DNA from: Mangrovimonas futianensis
Lineage (GTDB): Bacteria; Bacteroidota; Bacteroidia; Flavobacteriales; Flavobacteriaceae
Assembly: GCF_021245805.1 (NCBI RefSeq)
Contig: NZ_JAJJNF010000005.1
Coordinates: forward strand, 248,001-312,000
Reading direction: 5' to 3'
DNA: 64,000 nucleotides
Part shown: piece after piece, positions 7,347 to 16,514 of the stretch
How the letters are laid out: the number at the start of each line of letters is the position of its first letter
Position numbering within the stretch: position 1 is the first letter of the stretch
The notes under the pieces: generated by a model
Told to the model about the DNA's origin: nothing
Database searches by the model: none
Seen by the model: only the letters and a program-made list of their open reading frames with translations
Made by a program: the position numbers and the translations under genes

Positions 7347-8651
7347 CTATTCGGATTTGTAATTGTCATCCCATTTTTTTTCATGAGGCTCACCAAGTTT
7401 TCCAACTGATTTGGCCACTAACATTGAAACAGCAGCATCACCAGTCACATTAACAGTGGTTCTGCACATATCTAACGGTCTATCTACAGCAAATATAAGT
7501 GCTAAACCAGCTTCAGGGATTCCTGCTTGAGCCAAAACAATAACAAGCATTACCATACCAGCCCCTGGTACTGCTGCACTACCTATTGATGCAAGAGTGG
7601 CCGTTGCAATAATTCCCATTTGAACACTAAAGCTTAAATCCATACCAAAAGCTTGAGCTATAAATACAGCAGCTACAGCTTGATATAAACTGGTTCCATC
7701 CATGTTAATAGTGGCTCCTATGGGCAACACAAAACTGGTAACCTCTTCTTCTACTCCCAAGTGTTCTTCCACCCTTTCCATAGTCACTGGTAAGGTTGCG
7801 GCACTACTACTCGTTGAAAAGGCTAAAAGTTGAGCGGGTGAAATACCATTTATAAAAAAGGAAGGTGTTTTTTTGGTGAAAATCCATACAATTAGTGTGT
7901 AAAAGCATAACATGATAAACAAACCTAAAACGACACATAAAGCATACCATGCGAGCGCTTTAAACAAATCGGCACTTGGGGCCTCTACAACTAAGGCAGC
8001 CAAAAGGGCAAAAACACCATAGGGCGCCCCCAGCATGATAATATCAATTAATTTAAGAATCACTTCATTAAAGCCATCAAAAAAGGCTTTAACAGGTTTG
8101 GAATGTTCTTCTGGAATAAGAATAAGTCCAATGCCAAAAAAGATAGCAAAGAAAATAACCTGAAGCATATTGCCATTATCACTTGCAGCATTAAAAATAT
8201 TACTTGGGACCAAATCTTCCAGAGCTTTTAAAGGACCCGCATTTTTTTGTTCGTTGGCTGCAGAAATCTTTGAATCTGCATCACCTTTGTAACTCTCAGT
8301 AAGCTCAGTACGGGTTTCTTCTGTAATGGTCTTTCCTGGTTGGATGATGTTTACAATGCTTAACCCAATTGAAACTGCAACAACGGTTGTAATAATATAG
8401 GTTACAATCGTTCGACCTCCCATTTTAGACAATTTTGAAATATCCTTTAAGTCTGAAACACCTTTTATAAGTGACGCAAGTATTAATGGAACAGCAATCA
8501 ATTTTAAAAGGTTAATGAAAATATTCCCAAAGGGTTTAATCCAATCGGTTACAAATTGGCTACCCCATTCAAAATTGGTCATGATTAGGGCAAATACAAC
8601 ACCTAATACCATTCCTAAAAGGATTTGCCAATGCAATGCTAGTTTCTTCAT
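7347..8651 (-). CDS. Dicarboxylate/amino acid:cation symporter (DAACS family)
   Basis: The 434-aa inner-membrane protein matches the GltP/DctA family in length and motifs: an N-terminal helix starting MKKLALHWQILLGMVLGV, a serine-rich re-entrant loop (AFSTSSSAATLPVT), the cation and substrate motif GATINMDGTSLYQ, and the C-terminal segment DRPLDMCRTTVNVTGDA. It imports glutamate, aspartate or C4-dicarboxylates with Na+ or H+. The Arg in DMCRTTVNVTGD is typical of acidic substrates, but which one is not certain. A hydrophilic insertion of about 60 residues between the third and fourth helices is longer than in GltP. It sits 6 bp after aroC and 7 bp before the sulfurtransferase gene. Confidence 0.93.
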   Translation of the reverse strand: MKKLALHWQILLGMVLGVVFALIMTNFEWGSQFVTDWIKPFGNIFINLLKLIAVPLILASLIKGVSDLKDISKLSKMGGRTIVTYIITTVVAVSIGLSIVNIIQPGKTITEETRTELTESYKGDADSKISAANEQKNAGPLKALEDLVPSNIFNAASDNGNMLQVIFFAIFFGIGLILIPEEHSKPVKAFFDGFNEVILKLIDIIMLGAPYGVFALLAALVVEAPSADLFKALAWYALCVVLGLFIMLCFYTLIVWIFTKKTPSFFINGISPAQLLAFSTSSSAATLPVTMERVEEHLGVEEEVTSFVLPIGATINMDGTSLYQAVAAVFIAQAFGMDLSFSVQMGIIATATLASIGSAAVPGAGMVMLVIVLAQAGIPEAGLALIFAVDRPLDMCRTTVNVTGDAAVSMLVAKSVGKLGEPHEKKWDDNYKSE

Positions 8652-8657
8652 AAAATC

Positions 8658-9719
8658 TTATTTGTAAACTTTGTTTTGTAAATAGAAATCAGCCAAAACA
8701 AGAGCTGCCATGGCTTCAACAATGGGGATAGCTCTTGGAACAACACATGGGTCGTGTCTTCCCTTCCCCTGCATTTCTACTAAGTTACCTTCATTATCTA
8801 TGGTTTCTTGTTTCTGGATGAGTGTCGCTACTGGTTTAAAAGCCACTCTAAAATAGATGTCCATCCCATTACTGATACCGCCTTGAACACCACCTGATAA
8901 ATTGGTTTTGGTTGTGCCATCAACATTAAATGCATCATTGTGCTCACTACCTAACATCTGCGCGCCACAAAAACCACTTCCGTATTCAAATCCTTTCACA
9001 GCATTGATTGAAAGCATTGCTTTTCCCAATTCGGCATGTAATTTATCAAATACGGGCTCTCCCAGTCCAATAGGTACATTTTGAAGAACGCAGGTAATGG
9101 TTCCTCCAATGGTATCACCAGCTTTACGGACTTCTTTAATTCTATCAATCATTGTTTGGGCTACCTCTGGGTCTGGACACCTCACTGCATTGTCTTCAAT
9201 TTTAGAAAAATCTAAAGCTTGATAGGGTTTTTCAAGAAAGATGTTACCCACAGAAGAGGTATAGGCATTTATTTTTACTTGATTGAGGACTTGTTTTGCT
9301 ATGGCTCCGGCTACAACCCTACTGGCAGTTTCTCTAGCAGAACTGCGGCCTCCCCCTCGATAATCTCTAAAACCATATTTTTGGTCGTAGGTATAATCGG
9401 CGTGACTTGGTCTATATACATCTTTGATGTGTGAATAATCCTTAGATTTTTGATTGGTGTTTTCAATTGAAAATCCAATGGGGGTTCCTGTCGTTTTACC
9501 TTCAAAAATTCCAGACAAAAATGTTACCGCATCTGGTTCTTTTCTTTGAGTTACAATATCAGATTGTCCAGGTTTCCGTCTGTCCAGCTCCTTTTGAATT
9601 GCCTCAAAATCCAATTCAATTCCCGGAGGACAACCATCTATGATTCCGCCTATTGCGACTCCATGTGATTCTCCAAAGGTGGTAATCCTGAATACGTTTC
9701 CAAAGGAATTTCCTGCCAT
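8658..9719 (-). CDS. aroC: Chorismate synthase
   Basis: Full-length (353 aa) enzyme that converts EPSP to chorismate with reduced FMN, the last step of the shikimate pathway. The signatures are visible: the N-terminal GNSFGNVFRITTFGESHG, the FMN-binding stretch RPSHADYTYDQKYG, and RGGGRSSARETASRVVAGA; the C-terminal part has KGRHDPCVVPRAIPIVEAM. It leads a three-gene operon with the symporter and sulfurtransferase genes, an unusual set of partners with no obvious pathway link. The ATG start is supported by the conserved N-terminus. Confidence 0.98.
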   Translation of the reverse strand: MAGNSFGNVFRITTFGESHGVAIGGIIDGCPPGIELDFEAIQKELDRRKPGQSDIVTQRKEPDAVTFLSGIFEGKTTGTPIGFSIENTNQKSKDYSHIKDVYRPSHADYTYDQKYGFRDYRGGGRSSARETASRVVAGAIAKQVLNQVKINAYTSSVGNIFLEKPYQALDFSKIEDNAVRCPDPEVAQTMIDRIKEVRKAGDTIGGTITCVLQNVPIGLGEPVFDKLHAELGKAMLSINAVKGFEYGSGFCGAQMLGSEHNDAFNVDGTTKTNLSGGVQGGISNGMDIYFRVAFKPVATLIQKQETIDNEGNLVEMQGKGRHDPCVVPRAIPIVEAMAALVLADFYLQNKVYK

Positions 9720-9906
9720 ACAATTTAATTTTTGCTAATGTAACGGTATTATTACAGATTACAAAAACACTCTGATACCTAACATCACTACAAAAAGCGT
9801 TTTTAGATTACAATTCCTTAACAAATTACTCACAGTTAATTAATTGACGCATAATGATTAATTAATATTAGACCAATTAATTTGTAACATAAAATAATAC
9901 ACCCTT

Positions 9907-10761
9907 TTGAAACTTAAACGGAAAGTAGAAATAGCAGTCATATCAGATGTCCATTTGGGAACTTATGGATGTCATGCCAAACACCTACTCACTTACCTCA
10001 ACAGTATTCAGCCAAAGAAACTTATTCTTAATGGTGATATTATTGATATATGGCAGTTTAGTAAACGTTATTTTCCAAAATCTCATTTAAAAGTAATTAA
10101 AAAGATCATGGATTTTGCATCTGATGGTGTCGAAGTCATCTATATTACAGGAAACCATGATGAAATGCTCCGGAAATTTAGTGGGACGAGTATTGGAAAT
10201 ATATCCATAGTTGATAAAATCGTTTTGAACCTTGATGGGAAGAAAGCATGGTTTTTCCATGGTGATGTTTTTGATGTTTCTATTCAAAATGCTAAATGGC
10301 TAGCCAAACTGGGAGGTTACGGTTATGACCTACTGATATTGATAAATCGATTGGTTAATTGGGGGTTAGAACATGTCGGAAAAGAAAAATACTCCCTCTC
10401 AAAAAAGATCAAGAGTTCTGTTAAAAGAGCGGTTAAGTATATTCAGGATTTTGAGTCTGTGGCTTCTGATTTGGCTATTGAAAATGGTTATGATTATGTG
10501 ATATGTGGACATATTCATCAACCTAAAATGTTAGTCAAGGAGAATAAAATTGGACAGACTACTTACTTGAATTCTGGTGATTGGGTGGAAAATTTTACTG
10601 CTTTAGAATATCAATTTAAACGTTGGAAAATTTATAACTATAATCATGACAAATTAACGCCATTTTTCATGGATGAAGATGTCAAAGAAATGGAGTTCTC
10701 AGATTTAATTGCCGCTATTACGGTTGTTGAAAACCCTAAAAAAGATAAAAAATCAGATTAG
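9907..10761 (+). CDS. UDP-2,3-diacylglucosamine diphosphatase-like metallophosphoesterase
   Basis: The 284-aa calcineurin-type phosphoesterase carries the metal-ligand motifs in order: DVH (Asp14, His16), GDIIDIW (Asp44), GNHDE (82-86) and CGHIHQP (His202, His204). The arrangement and the phrase ILNGDIIDIWQF match LpxH/LpxG-like enzymes, which hydrolyse UDP-2,3-diacylglucosamine to lipid X for lipid A synthesis at the membrane. The length is greater than that of E. coli LpxH but usual in Bacteroidota. The start is TTG; the conserved beta strand begins at residue 8. The last nine bases overlap the convergent dehydrogenase gene. Confidence 0.85.
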   Translation: MKLKRKVEIAVISDVHLGTYGCHAKHLLTYLNSIQPKKLILNGDIIDIWQFSKRYFPKSHLKVIKKIMDFASDGVEVIYITGNHDEMLRKFSGTSIGNISIVDKIVLNLDGKKAWFFHGDVFDVSIQNAKWLAKLGGYGYDLLILINRLVNWGLEHVGKEKYSLSKKIKSSVKRAVKYIQDFESVASDLAIENGYDYVICGHIHQPKMLVKENKIGQTTYLNSGDWVENFTALEYQFKRWKIYNYNHDKLTPFFMDEDVKEMEFSDLIAAITVVENPKKDKKSD

Positions 10762-13686
10762 GGCATCTTTTAGAATGCTTATGGGGTGTTTTGCTTCCCT
10801 ATGAGTTCCGTCTTTAATTTGATGCCTACAACTTGTGCCATTTGCGGCAATAATCACCTGCCCATCACTTTTTCTAATAGTTGGAAACAATGAATTCTCT
10901 CCTATTTTCATGCTTGTTTCATAGTGTTCCTTCTCATATCCAAAACTTCCAGCCATACCACAACACCCGCTATTGATAATGGTGACTTTGTAATTCTCTG
11001 GAAGATTAAGAATATTAAAAGAGTGAATTTGATTGCTTAAGGCCTTTTGGTGACAGTGCCCATGAAATTTGATAGTTTTGGATTCCTTGGTGAATTGATT
11101 GGGGCTAATGTTACCAATAGCTATCTCATTACTTAGAAATTCTTCCAATAAAAAAGTATGTTTTGCCAAGGTCTTTGCGGTATCCAAATCATCTGCAAGT
11201 CTTAAATAGTCATCCCTAAAACTTAAAATGGCTGAGGGCTCAATACCCACCAAAGGCTTCTCTTCACTAACCAAATTTTTATATAACAAAATATTTCTGT
11301 TAGCCAGATTTTTAGCTTCTTTTAAAAATCCTTTTGAAATCATGGCTCGTCCTGATTCTTCATTTTGAAGCATGTTCACTTTGTATCCCAAACGAGTTAA
11401 AACGTTTATAGCGTCTATCCCAATGGAAGTATCTAAGTGGTTCGTGAATTCATCGTTGAATAGATAAATTTCCTTAATATAACTTTCTGTAACTATCTTA
11501 CTTTTATTTATTTGAAACCACTTATGTAAACTTTTAGTTGATATTTCAGGAAGTGTTCGTTCTCTAGCTACTCCTAAGCTTGATTTAATAAAATTAGAGG
11601 TAATTGTATTAGAAAATATCCAATTGGTCATCCTAGGAAATATACTTCCAAACTGGTTAAATTGGTTATTTCGTGCAAATACCTTATCCCGCAGGGACCA
11701 TCCACTTTGCTGGTGGTATTGGTATAAAAACTCGGCTTTTAAACTGGCTACATCTACACTGCTCGGGCATTCGCTAGTACAAGCTTTACAGCTGAGACAA
11801 AGGTCAAATACATCTTTTAGTTCTTGATGGTCAAATCTATTTGATTGCTCTGATTGGGTTAAAAACTCTCGTAAAGCATTAGCCCTAGCTCTAGTCGTAT
11901 CCTTTTCGTTTCTAGTGGCGCGATAACTAGGACACATCACCCCACCAAATTCCTGTGGTTTTCTGCAATCTCCAGAACCATTACATTTTTCAGTTTCACG
12001 TAATATGCCTTGAGAAGTTTCGAAATTCAAAATGGTTTTGATTTCGGGTTCTATCCTATCCGCTTCATATCTTAACGAGGTATCCATTGGATAGGCATCC
12101 ACTATTTTACCCGGATTAAATATGTGATTTGGATCAAACGCTGATTTAATTCTCTTTAAAATGTCATAATTTAATTCGCCAATCATAAGGGGTATAAATT
12201 CAGCTCTCACGATACCATCACCATGTTCGCCACTCATTGAGCCTTGGTAGCTCTTAACCAATTTGGCAACAGCCGTGGTGATTTCCCTAAAAAGGACAAC
12301 ATCTTCTTTTTTCTTTAGATTCAAAATGGGTCTTAGGTGCAATTCTCCGGCACCAGCATGAGCATAATAGATAGCTTTCTGGCCAAATCCGTCCATTAAT
12401 TTGGTGAAACTTTCAATATAACTTGATAAATCTTCTAAAGCAACGGCTGTATCTTCAATACATGCAGCAGATTTTTTATCACCTACCATGTTCCCCAACA
12501 ATCCCAATCCGGCTTTTCGCAATTCCAAGGCTTTATCTATATTTTCTCCTTGCAGAATAGGATGAGCATAACTTATTCCTTGTGCATCAATGAGGTCTAA
12601 TAGTTCCTTTGTTTGAAGTTCCAATGACTCCTTAGAAGTGGCTCGGAGTTCACACATTAGAATAGCCATTGGGTCTCCTACTATGAAACTTCTATTTTCC
12701 TGCTGCGTCTTATTGTGTTTAGTTAAATCAAGGATGGTTTTATCCATCATCTCACAGGTGTGGAGATTATGACTCATTAAAGGTGCCACAGCATTAAGAC
12801 AATCAGAAATACTATTGAAGTGGCAGGCAATCATAATGCTTTCCTTGGGAGGTATGTCATCAAGTTGCAAGGTAATTTCAGTTGTAAAAGCCAGGGTGCC
12901 TTCACTACCAGCCAGTAATTTACACATGTTAAACATGTCTCCTTCTTCGGTATAAACATTCGATTTTAGAAGCTCATCAATGGCATAGCCTGTATTTCTT
13001 CGATGTATCTGAAGTTTCGGAAATTCTGATTTTATTCTAGTTTGGTTTTCAGGATTGGATAACTCCGAATGAATCGTTCTGTATATTTCACCTTCTAATG
13101 TTTCTAATTTTAATTTTTCTTGAAATTCTGAAGGTGATAAAGATTCAAAAGTAACTTCAGAACCATCACTCAAAAGGGTTTTCAATCTTATGACCTTATC
13201 TCTAGTTACGCCATATTGTATGGAAGTAGTTCCTGAAGAGTTATTACCTACCATGCCTCCAATCATACATCTGTTAGAAGTAGAAGTATTGGGTCCGAAA
13301 AACAAACCATAAGGCTTTAAATATAAATTGAGAGTATCTCTTACCACACCTGGCTGTACAGTGACCTGCTTTTTTTGAAGATCAAGATCAAGGATTTTTG
13401 TGAAATGTTTTGATACATCAACCACAATACCTTCCCCCACACATTGTCCCGCCAAAGAGGTTCCAGCGGTCCTTGGAATTAACGAAGTTTTGTAGGTTTT
13501 AGCAGTCTCTATTAAAATTTGTAGGTCATTCGTTTCCAAAGGGTATGCTACCCCTAAAGGTATTTTTCTATACACGGAAGCATCAGTTGCATATAGGGCT
13601 TTCATCAAGCTGTCTTCAAAGTACTCTCCCTTCAAATGATTTTTTAAATACTCTTTTATCATAGAATATAACTGGCCTTTCAGCAT
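10753..13686 (-). CDS. FAD- and Fe-S-binding D-lactate/2-hydroxyacid dehydrogenase-like fusion protein
   Basis: A 977-aa fusion. Residues about 36-270 form a PCMH-type FAD-binding domain (RTAGTSLAGQ, GGMVGNNSSGTTS). Residues 270-540 are the FAD-oxidase C domain, with the His-containing GSMSGEHGDG. Residues 565-660 carry a ferredoxin-like region with CNGSGDC and CLSCKACTSECP cysteine clusters. The tail is a GlpC/CCG domain with GHCHQKAL and GCCGMAGSFGYE near 905. This GlcD-GlpC architecture is found in D-lactate or D-2-hydroxyacid dehydrogenases (YdiJ/Dld-II type) that feed electrons to quinone at the cytoplasmic membrane. It appears monocistronic. The exact hydroxy acid cannot be told. Confidence 0.9.
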   Translation of the reverse strand: MLKGQLYSMIKEYLKNHLKGEYFEDSLMKALYATDASVYRKIPLGVAYPLETNDLQILIETAKTYKTSLIPRTAGTSLAGQCVGEGIVVDVSKHFTKILDLDLQKKQVTVQPGVVRDTLNLYLKPYGLFFGPNTSTSNRCMIGGMVGNNSSGTTSIQYGVTRDKVIRLKTLLSDGSEVTFESLSPSEFQEKLKLETLEGEIYRTIHSELSNPENQTRIKSEFPKLQIHRRNTGYAIDELLKSNVYTEEGDMFNMCKLLAGSEGTLAFTTEITLQLDDIPPKESIMIACHFNSISDCLNAVAPLMSHNLHTCEMMDKTILDLTKHNKTQQENRSFIVGDPMAILMCELRATSKESLELQTKELLDLIDAQGISYAHPILQGENIDKALELRKAGLGLLGNMVGDKKSAACIEDTAVALEDLSSYIESFTKLMDGFGQKAIYYAHAGAGELHLRPILNLKKKEDVVLFREITTAVAKLVKSYQGSMSGEHGDGIVRAEFIPLMIGELNYDILKRIKSAFDPNHIFNPGKIVDAYPMDTSLRYEADRIEPEIKTILNFETSQGILRETEKCNGSGDCRKPQEFGGVMCPSYRATRNEKDTTRARANALREFLTQSEQSNRFDHQELKDVFDLCLSCKACTSECPSSVDVASLKAEFLYQYHQQSGWSLRDKVFARNNQFNQFGSIFPRMTNWIFSNTITSNFIKSSLGVARERTLPEISTKSLHKWFQINKSKIVTESYIKEIYLFNDEFTNHLDTSIGIDAINVLTRLGYKVNMLQNEESGRAMISKGFLKEAKNLANRNILLYKNLVSEEKPLVGIEPSAILSFRDDYLRLADDLDTAKTLAKHTFLLEEFLSNEIAIGNISPNQFTKESKTIKFHGHCHQKALSNQIHSFNILNLPENYKVTIINSGCCGMAGSFGYEKEHYETSMKIGENSLFPTIRKSDGQVIIAANGTSCRHQIKDGTHREAKHPISILKDALI

Positions 13687-13771
13687 TTTTACATTGTTTA
13701 AAATTAAGACTACTTAACGAATATTAACAAAACATTGTCACTTTTTTTAACACAATTATTGTTTAATAATT

Positions 13772-13779
13772 TAATTTTG
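13772..13779 (+). promoter_or_regulatory. -7 box TAATTTTG upstream of small barrel gene
   Basis: TAATTTTG fits TAnnTTTG and lies 24 nt before the ATG at 13804. The -33 region is T-rich without a clear TTTG. Confidence 0.45.
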
Positions 13780-13803
13780 ACATTAAACATTTAATCGAAT
13801 TTT

Positions 13804-14319
13804 ATGAAAAAACTAATTTTAATTGCATTAGCCTTTGTTGCTTTTACAAGTTACACTCAAGCTCAGGAAATTTCTAAAAATGCCATCGGACTCCGTCTTG
13901 GAGACAGTAATGGTTTTGGTGCCGAAGTTTCCTACCAACGTGCCATCGGTGATAACAATCGTTTGGAATTTGATTTGGGCTGGAGAACTGGAAATCATTA
14001 TGACGGTGTGAAATTAATAGGTTTGTACCAATGGGTTTGGAATATAGATGGAGGTTTTAATTGGTATGCTGGTCCTGGTGCTGGATTTGCAGCCTATAGT
14101 TTTGATCACGACCATTATTATAATCATCCGAATTTCCATGATCATGATGACAAAGATGCATTTATCATCTTAGCAGGTACGGTGGGTATTGAATATTCAT
14201 TTGATTTCCCGCTACAACTGTCATTAGACTTAAGACCAGAACTAGGATTTGGGGATAGTTATTATGATAATAACGACCTAGATTTTGATGTAGGATTAGG
14301 TGTTAGATATCAATTCTAA
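13804..14319 (+). CDS. Small outer-membrane beta-barrel protein with His/Asp-rich loop
   Basis: The 171-aa protein has a clear signal peptide (MKKLILIALAFVAFTSYTQA, cleavage near residue 20). The mature part shows alternating hydrophobic residues and ends in an aromatic residue (GVRYQF), as expected for an 8-stranded outer-membrane barrel. Residues 101-118 form a striking His/Asp cluster (FDHDHYYNHPNFHDHDDKD), probably an extracellular or periplasmic loop that could bind divalent metal. No specific family is recognised. It has its own -7 box and a terminator follows, so it is probably monocistronic. Confidence 0.75.
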   Translation: MKKLILIALAFVAFTSYTQAQEISKNAIGLRLGDSNGFGAEVSYQRAIGDNNRLEFDLGWRTGNHYDGVKLIGLYQWVWNIDGGFNWYAGPGAGFAAYSFDHDHYYNHPNFHDHDDKDAFIILAGTVGIEYSFDFPLQLSLDLRPELGFGDSYYDNNDLDFDVGLGVRYQF

Positions 14320-14335
14320 ACCGATAATATTATAT

Positions 14336-14364
14336 AAAAATGCACCCGTAAGAGGTGCATTTTT
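14336..14364 (+). terminator. Rho-independent terminator
   Basis: An 11-bp perfect stem AAAAATGCACC / GGTGCATTTTT with a 7-nt loop, 17 nt after the barrel gene. It rules out the long upstream extension of the next reading frame as the true start. Confidence 0.88.
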
Positions 14365-14401
14365 ATTTTCATATTTTCATTTTTTTTATTACCATGTTAA
14401 T

Positions 14402-14989
14402 ATGAAATATCTTTTTATTTTTATTCTGATTCCATTGACTATGCATGCCCATATTACTGCACCTGATCCAATTAAGAGTGAAGTTGAAAAAGCGCTATCC
14501 TATTATCCTTCCTTAAAGGATATTAAAATTCAAATTAAATTTAAAGAACATATCAAAAAGTCTACCATGCAGGCCAGACCAACTTTTGGGAGCATGTTTA
14601 AGGACCGTGAACAGCGAGAATATGTTATTTTAATAAGCCGAAGATTTAAAATTTCAGGTAAAGAATTTTTGACTACTCAAGTGCCAAAAGAGGTCTTGAT
14701 TGGTTGGATAGGACATGAATTAGGCCATATAGTCGATTATCAAAATCGGTCGAAATGGGATCTCCTTTGGTTTGGATTAAAATATATCACTTCTGAAAAC
14801 TACATCAAAGAAGCCGAAAGGATGGCAGATACTTATGCCGTAAACCACGGAATGGAATATTATATTTTAAAAACTAAAAATTTCATTTTAAATCACGCCG
14901 AAATAAATCAAACCTATAAGAATAGGATCAAAAAATATTATTTATCCCCTGAGGAAATCATGGTTTTGGTTGCTGAGAGAGATCAATAA
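14402..14989 (+). CDS. Secreted HExxH zinc metalloprotease, M48-like
   Basis: The 195-aa protein starts at the ATG after the upstream terminator; the N-terminus (MKYLFIFILIPLTMHAH) is a signal peptide. The zinc motif HELGH is at residues 105-109 and a second motif EAERMAD about 40 residues later supplies the ExxAD glutamate and aspartate of M48-like gluzincins. It is therefore a small periplasmic or secreted peptidase, shorter than HtpX or BepA and without membrane helices. Its substrate is unknown. It converges with the GH3-family gene and overlaps it by 7 bp. Confidence 0.75.
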   Translation: MKYLFIFILIPLTMHAHITAPDPIKSEVEKALSYYPSLKDIKIQIKFKEHIKKSTMQARPTFGSMFKDREQREYVILISRRFKISGKEFLTTQVPKEVLIGWIGHELGHIVDYQNRSKWDLLWFGLKYITSENYIKEAERMADTYAVNHGMEYYILKTKNFILNHAEINQTYKNRIKKYYLSPEEIMVLVAERDQ

Positions 14990-16506
14990 TCAGCTATAAA
15001 TTCTTCCCAAGTCTTAAACTTTTCCTCATTCATAACACGTTCCATCTTAACTTGTCCTCCCTTTTTCTTGTTTCTTTCATTCCAATCGTAAAACCTTTCT
15101 GGTGAAATCAAAGTCACCTTAACACCTTTTAAAGCTTTGCTCCTAGCTACTTTATAATTTTTGTTGGCATCCTTTAAAAAAGCATCTAATTTCTCAGAAA
15201 CTTCTTGAGCTTTTTCAGAAGAAATATCACATCCCAAATACCAGCAATGATAAAATTCTTCGTCCGCTTCTCGTTTGGCACAAATTGTATATTCTGGAAT
15301 TTTTGCAGAAAAAACTTCTTCCAAATGCCTCATGGCATCATCCATTTTGTTGACAGAAAGCTGAGACCCTACTGTATTAAGAAAGAATTTGGTACGTCCC
15401 GTAATTTTAATTTCTGCACGATCTTTATCTGTAAAGGCAATGGTGTCTCCAATGATGTACCTCCATGCCCCACTTACGGTACTAATAATTAAGACGTATT
15501 CTTTATCATTTTCAACATCAGCCAAGGTTATGGAAGGTGCATCTTCTGTAAGCGAACCGTCTTGCTGAATGTACTCAGGTTCAAACGGAACAAATTCAAA
15601 ATAAATACCATTATCTGTAATCAATTCCATAGATTGAGTCTCGGGTCTTGTTTGACACGCAATAAACCCTTCTGAAGCCAAATAAGTATCTATGACTGTT
15701 ATGGTTTTCCCTAATAAGTCATTAAAACTTTTTTCATACGGCTTAAATGCAACTCCTCCAGAGGTATAAACCTGCAGATTGGGCCAAATTTCATGGATAT
15801 TATTCAACTTGTTATGTGAAATAACTTTTTCCATCATTAATTCCATCCAAGAAGGAATACCACTTAAAGCACCAATATCCCAATCTGCAGCACGTTCTGC
15901 AATAGTTTGGACACGCTCGTCCCAATCGTCTATTTTGGCAATATCTTCTCCGGGTTTGTAATACCCTCTAAACCAAAAAGGAATGTTGCTAGCGCTAATA
16001 CCACTAATTTCACCTTCCAAATGTTCCTTTCGCTCCCTTAAGTCGGTAGAGCTTCCCAGCATCATGATTTCCTTTTCAAAAAAGTCAGGAGGTAAATCAA
16101 AATTGGTTAGAGCAAAAACTTGTTTAACGCCTCCAGCCCTGATGGCTTCTATCATCTCATTAGTAACAGGAATACGTTTGCTTTCTTTCCCGGTAGTACC
16201 AGAACTCAACGCAAAATATTCTGGATTTCCAGGCCATGTTACGTTCTCGACACCTTCTTGGAGCTTATGCCACCATTCTTCATTGATTTTATTATAATCA
16301 TGATATGGTATTTTGGTAAAGGATGTGCCTGGATCTTCAGAATCCAAAATGGAATCAAAATTATATGCTTGACCAAAGGCGGTGTCCTTGGCTTTTTCAA
16401 GTAAGTTTTTCAGAACTTTTTTTTGCTCCTCGACGTGATTAGTTTCTGAAGAAAAAGTATCCTTTAAATCAATTACTCCTTTTATAATATTACCAAGTAT
16501 CGCCAT
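14983..16506 (-). CDS. GH3-family acyl-adenylating enzyme
   Basis: The 507-aa protein belongs to the GH3 (plant auxin-responsive) branch of the adenylate-forming superfamily. Visible motifs are the P-loop-like ATP motif SSGTTGKESKRIPVT near residue 105, a central YLASEG motif (near 277), and a region ending WRYIIGDTI followed by KITGRTKFFLN. In plants these enzymes attach amino acids to jasmonate or auxin; the bacterial substrates are unknown. It is the last gene of an operon behind bshA (8 bp gap). The function may be conjugation of a carboxylic acid to an amine or thiol, but this is inference only. Confidence 0.85.
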   Translation of the reverse strand: MAILGNIIKGVIDLKDTFSSETNHVEEQKKVLKNLLEKAKDTAFGQAYNFDSILDSEDPGTSFTKIPYHDYNKINEEWWHKLQEGVENVTWPGNPEYFALSSGTTGKESKRIPVTNEMIEAIRAGGVKQVFALTNFDLPPDFFEKEIMMLGSSTDLRERKEHLEGEISGISASNIPFWFRGYYKPGEDIAKIDDWDERVQTIAERAADWDIGALSGIPSWMELMMEKVISHNKLNNIHEIWPNLQVYTSGGVAFKPYEKSFNDLLGKTITVIDTYLASEGFIACQTRPETQSMELITDNGIYFEFVPFEPEYIQQDGSLTEDAPSITLADVENDKEYVLIISTVSGAWRYIIGDTIAFTDKDRAEIKITGRTKFFLNTVGSQLSVNKMDDAMRHLEEVFSAKIPEYTICAKREADEEFYHCWYLGCDISSEKAQEVSEKLDAFLKDANKNYKVARSKALKGVKVTLISPERFYDWNERNKKKGGQVKMERVMNEEKFKTWEEFIADY

Positions 16507-16514
16507 AAATCAAA

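Noticed and set aside
14300..14401. N-terminal extension of the HExxH protease gene
   Set aside because: It runs through a strong terminator hairpin and lacks a signal peptide; the ATG at 14402 begins with one.
15205..15492. Plus-strand open frame inside the GH3-family gene
   Set aside because: It is a shadow of the minus-strand gene, with no promoter and no recognisable protein features.
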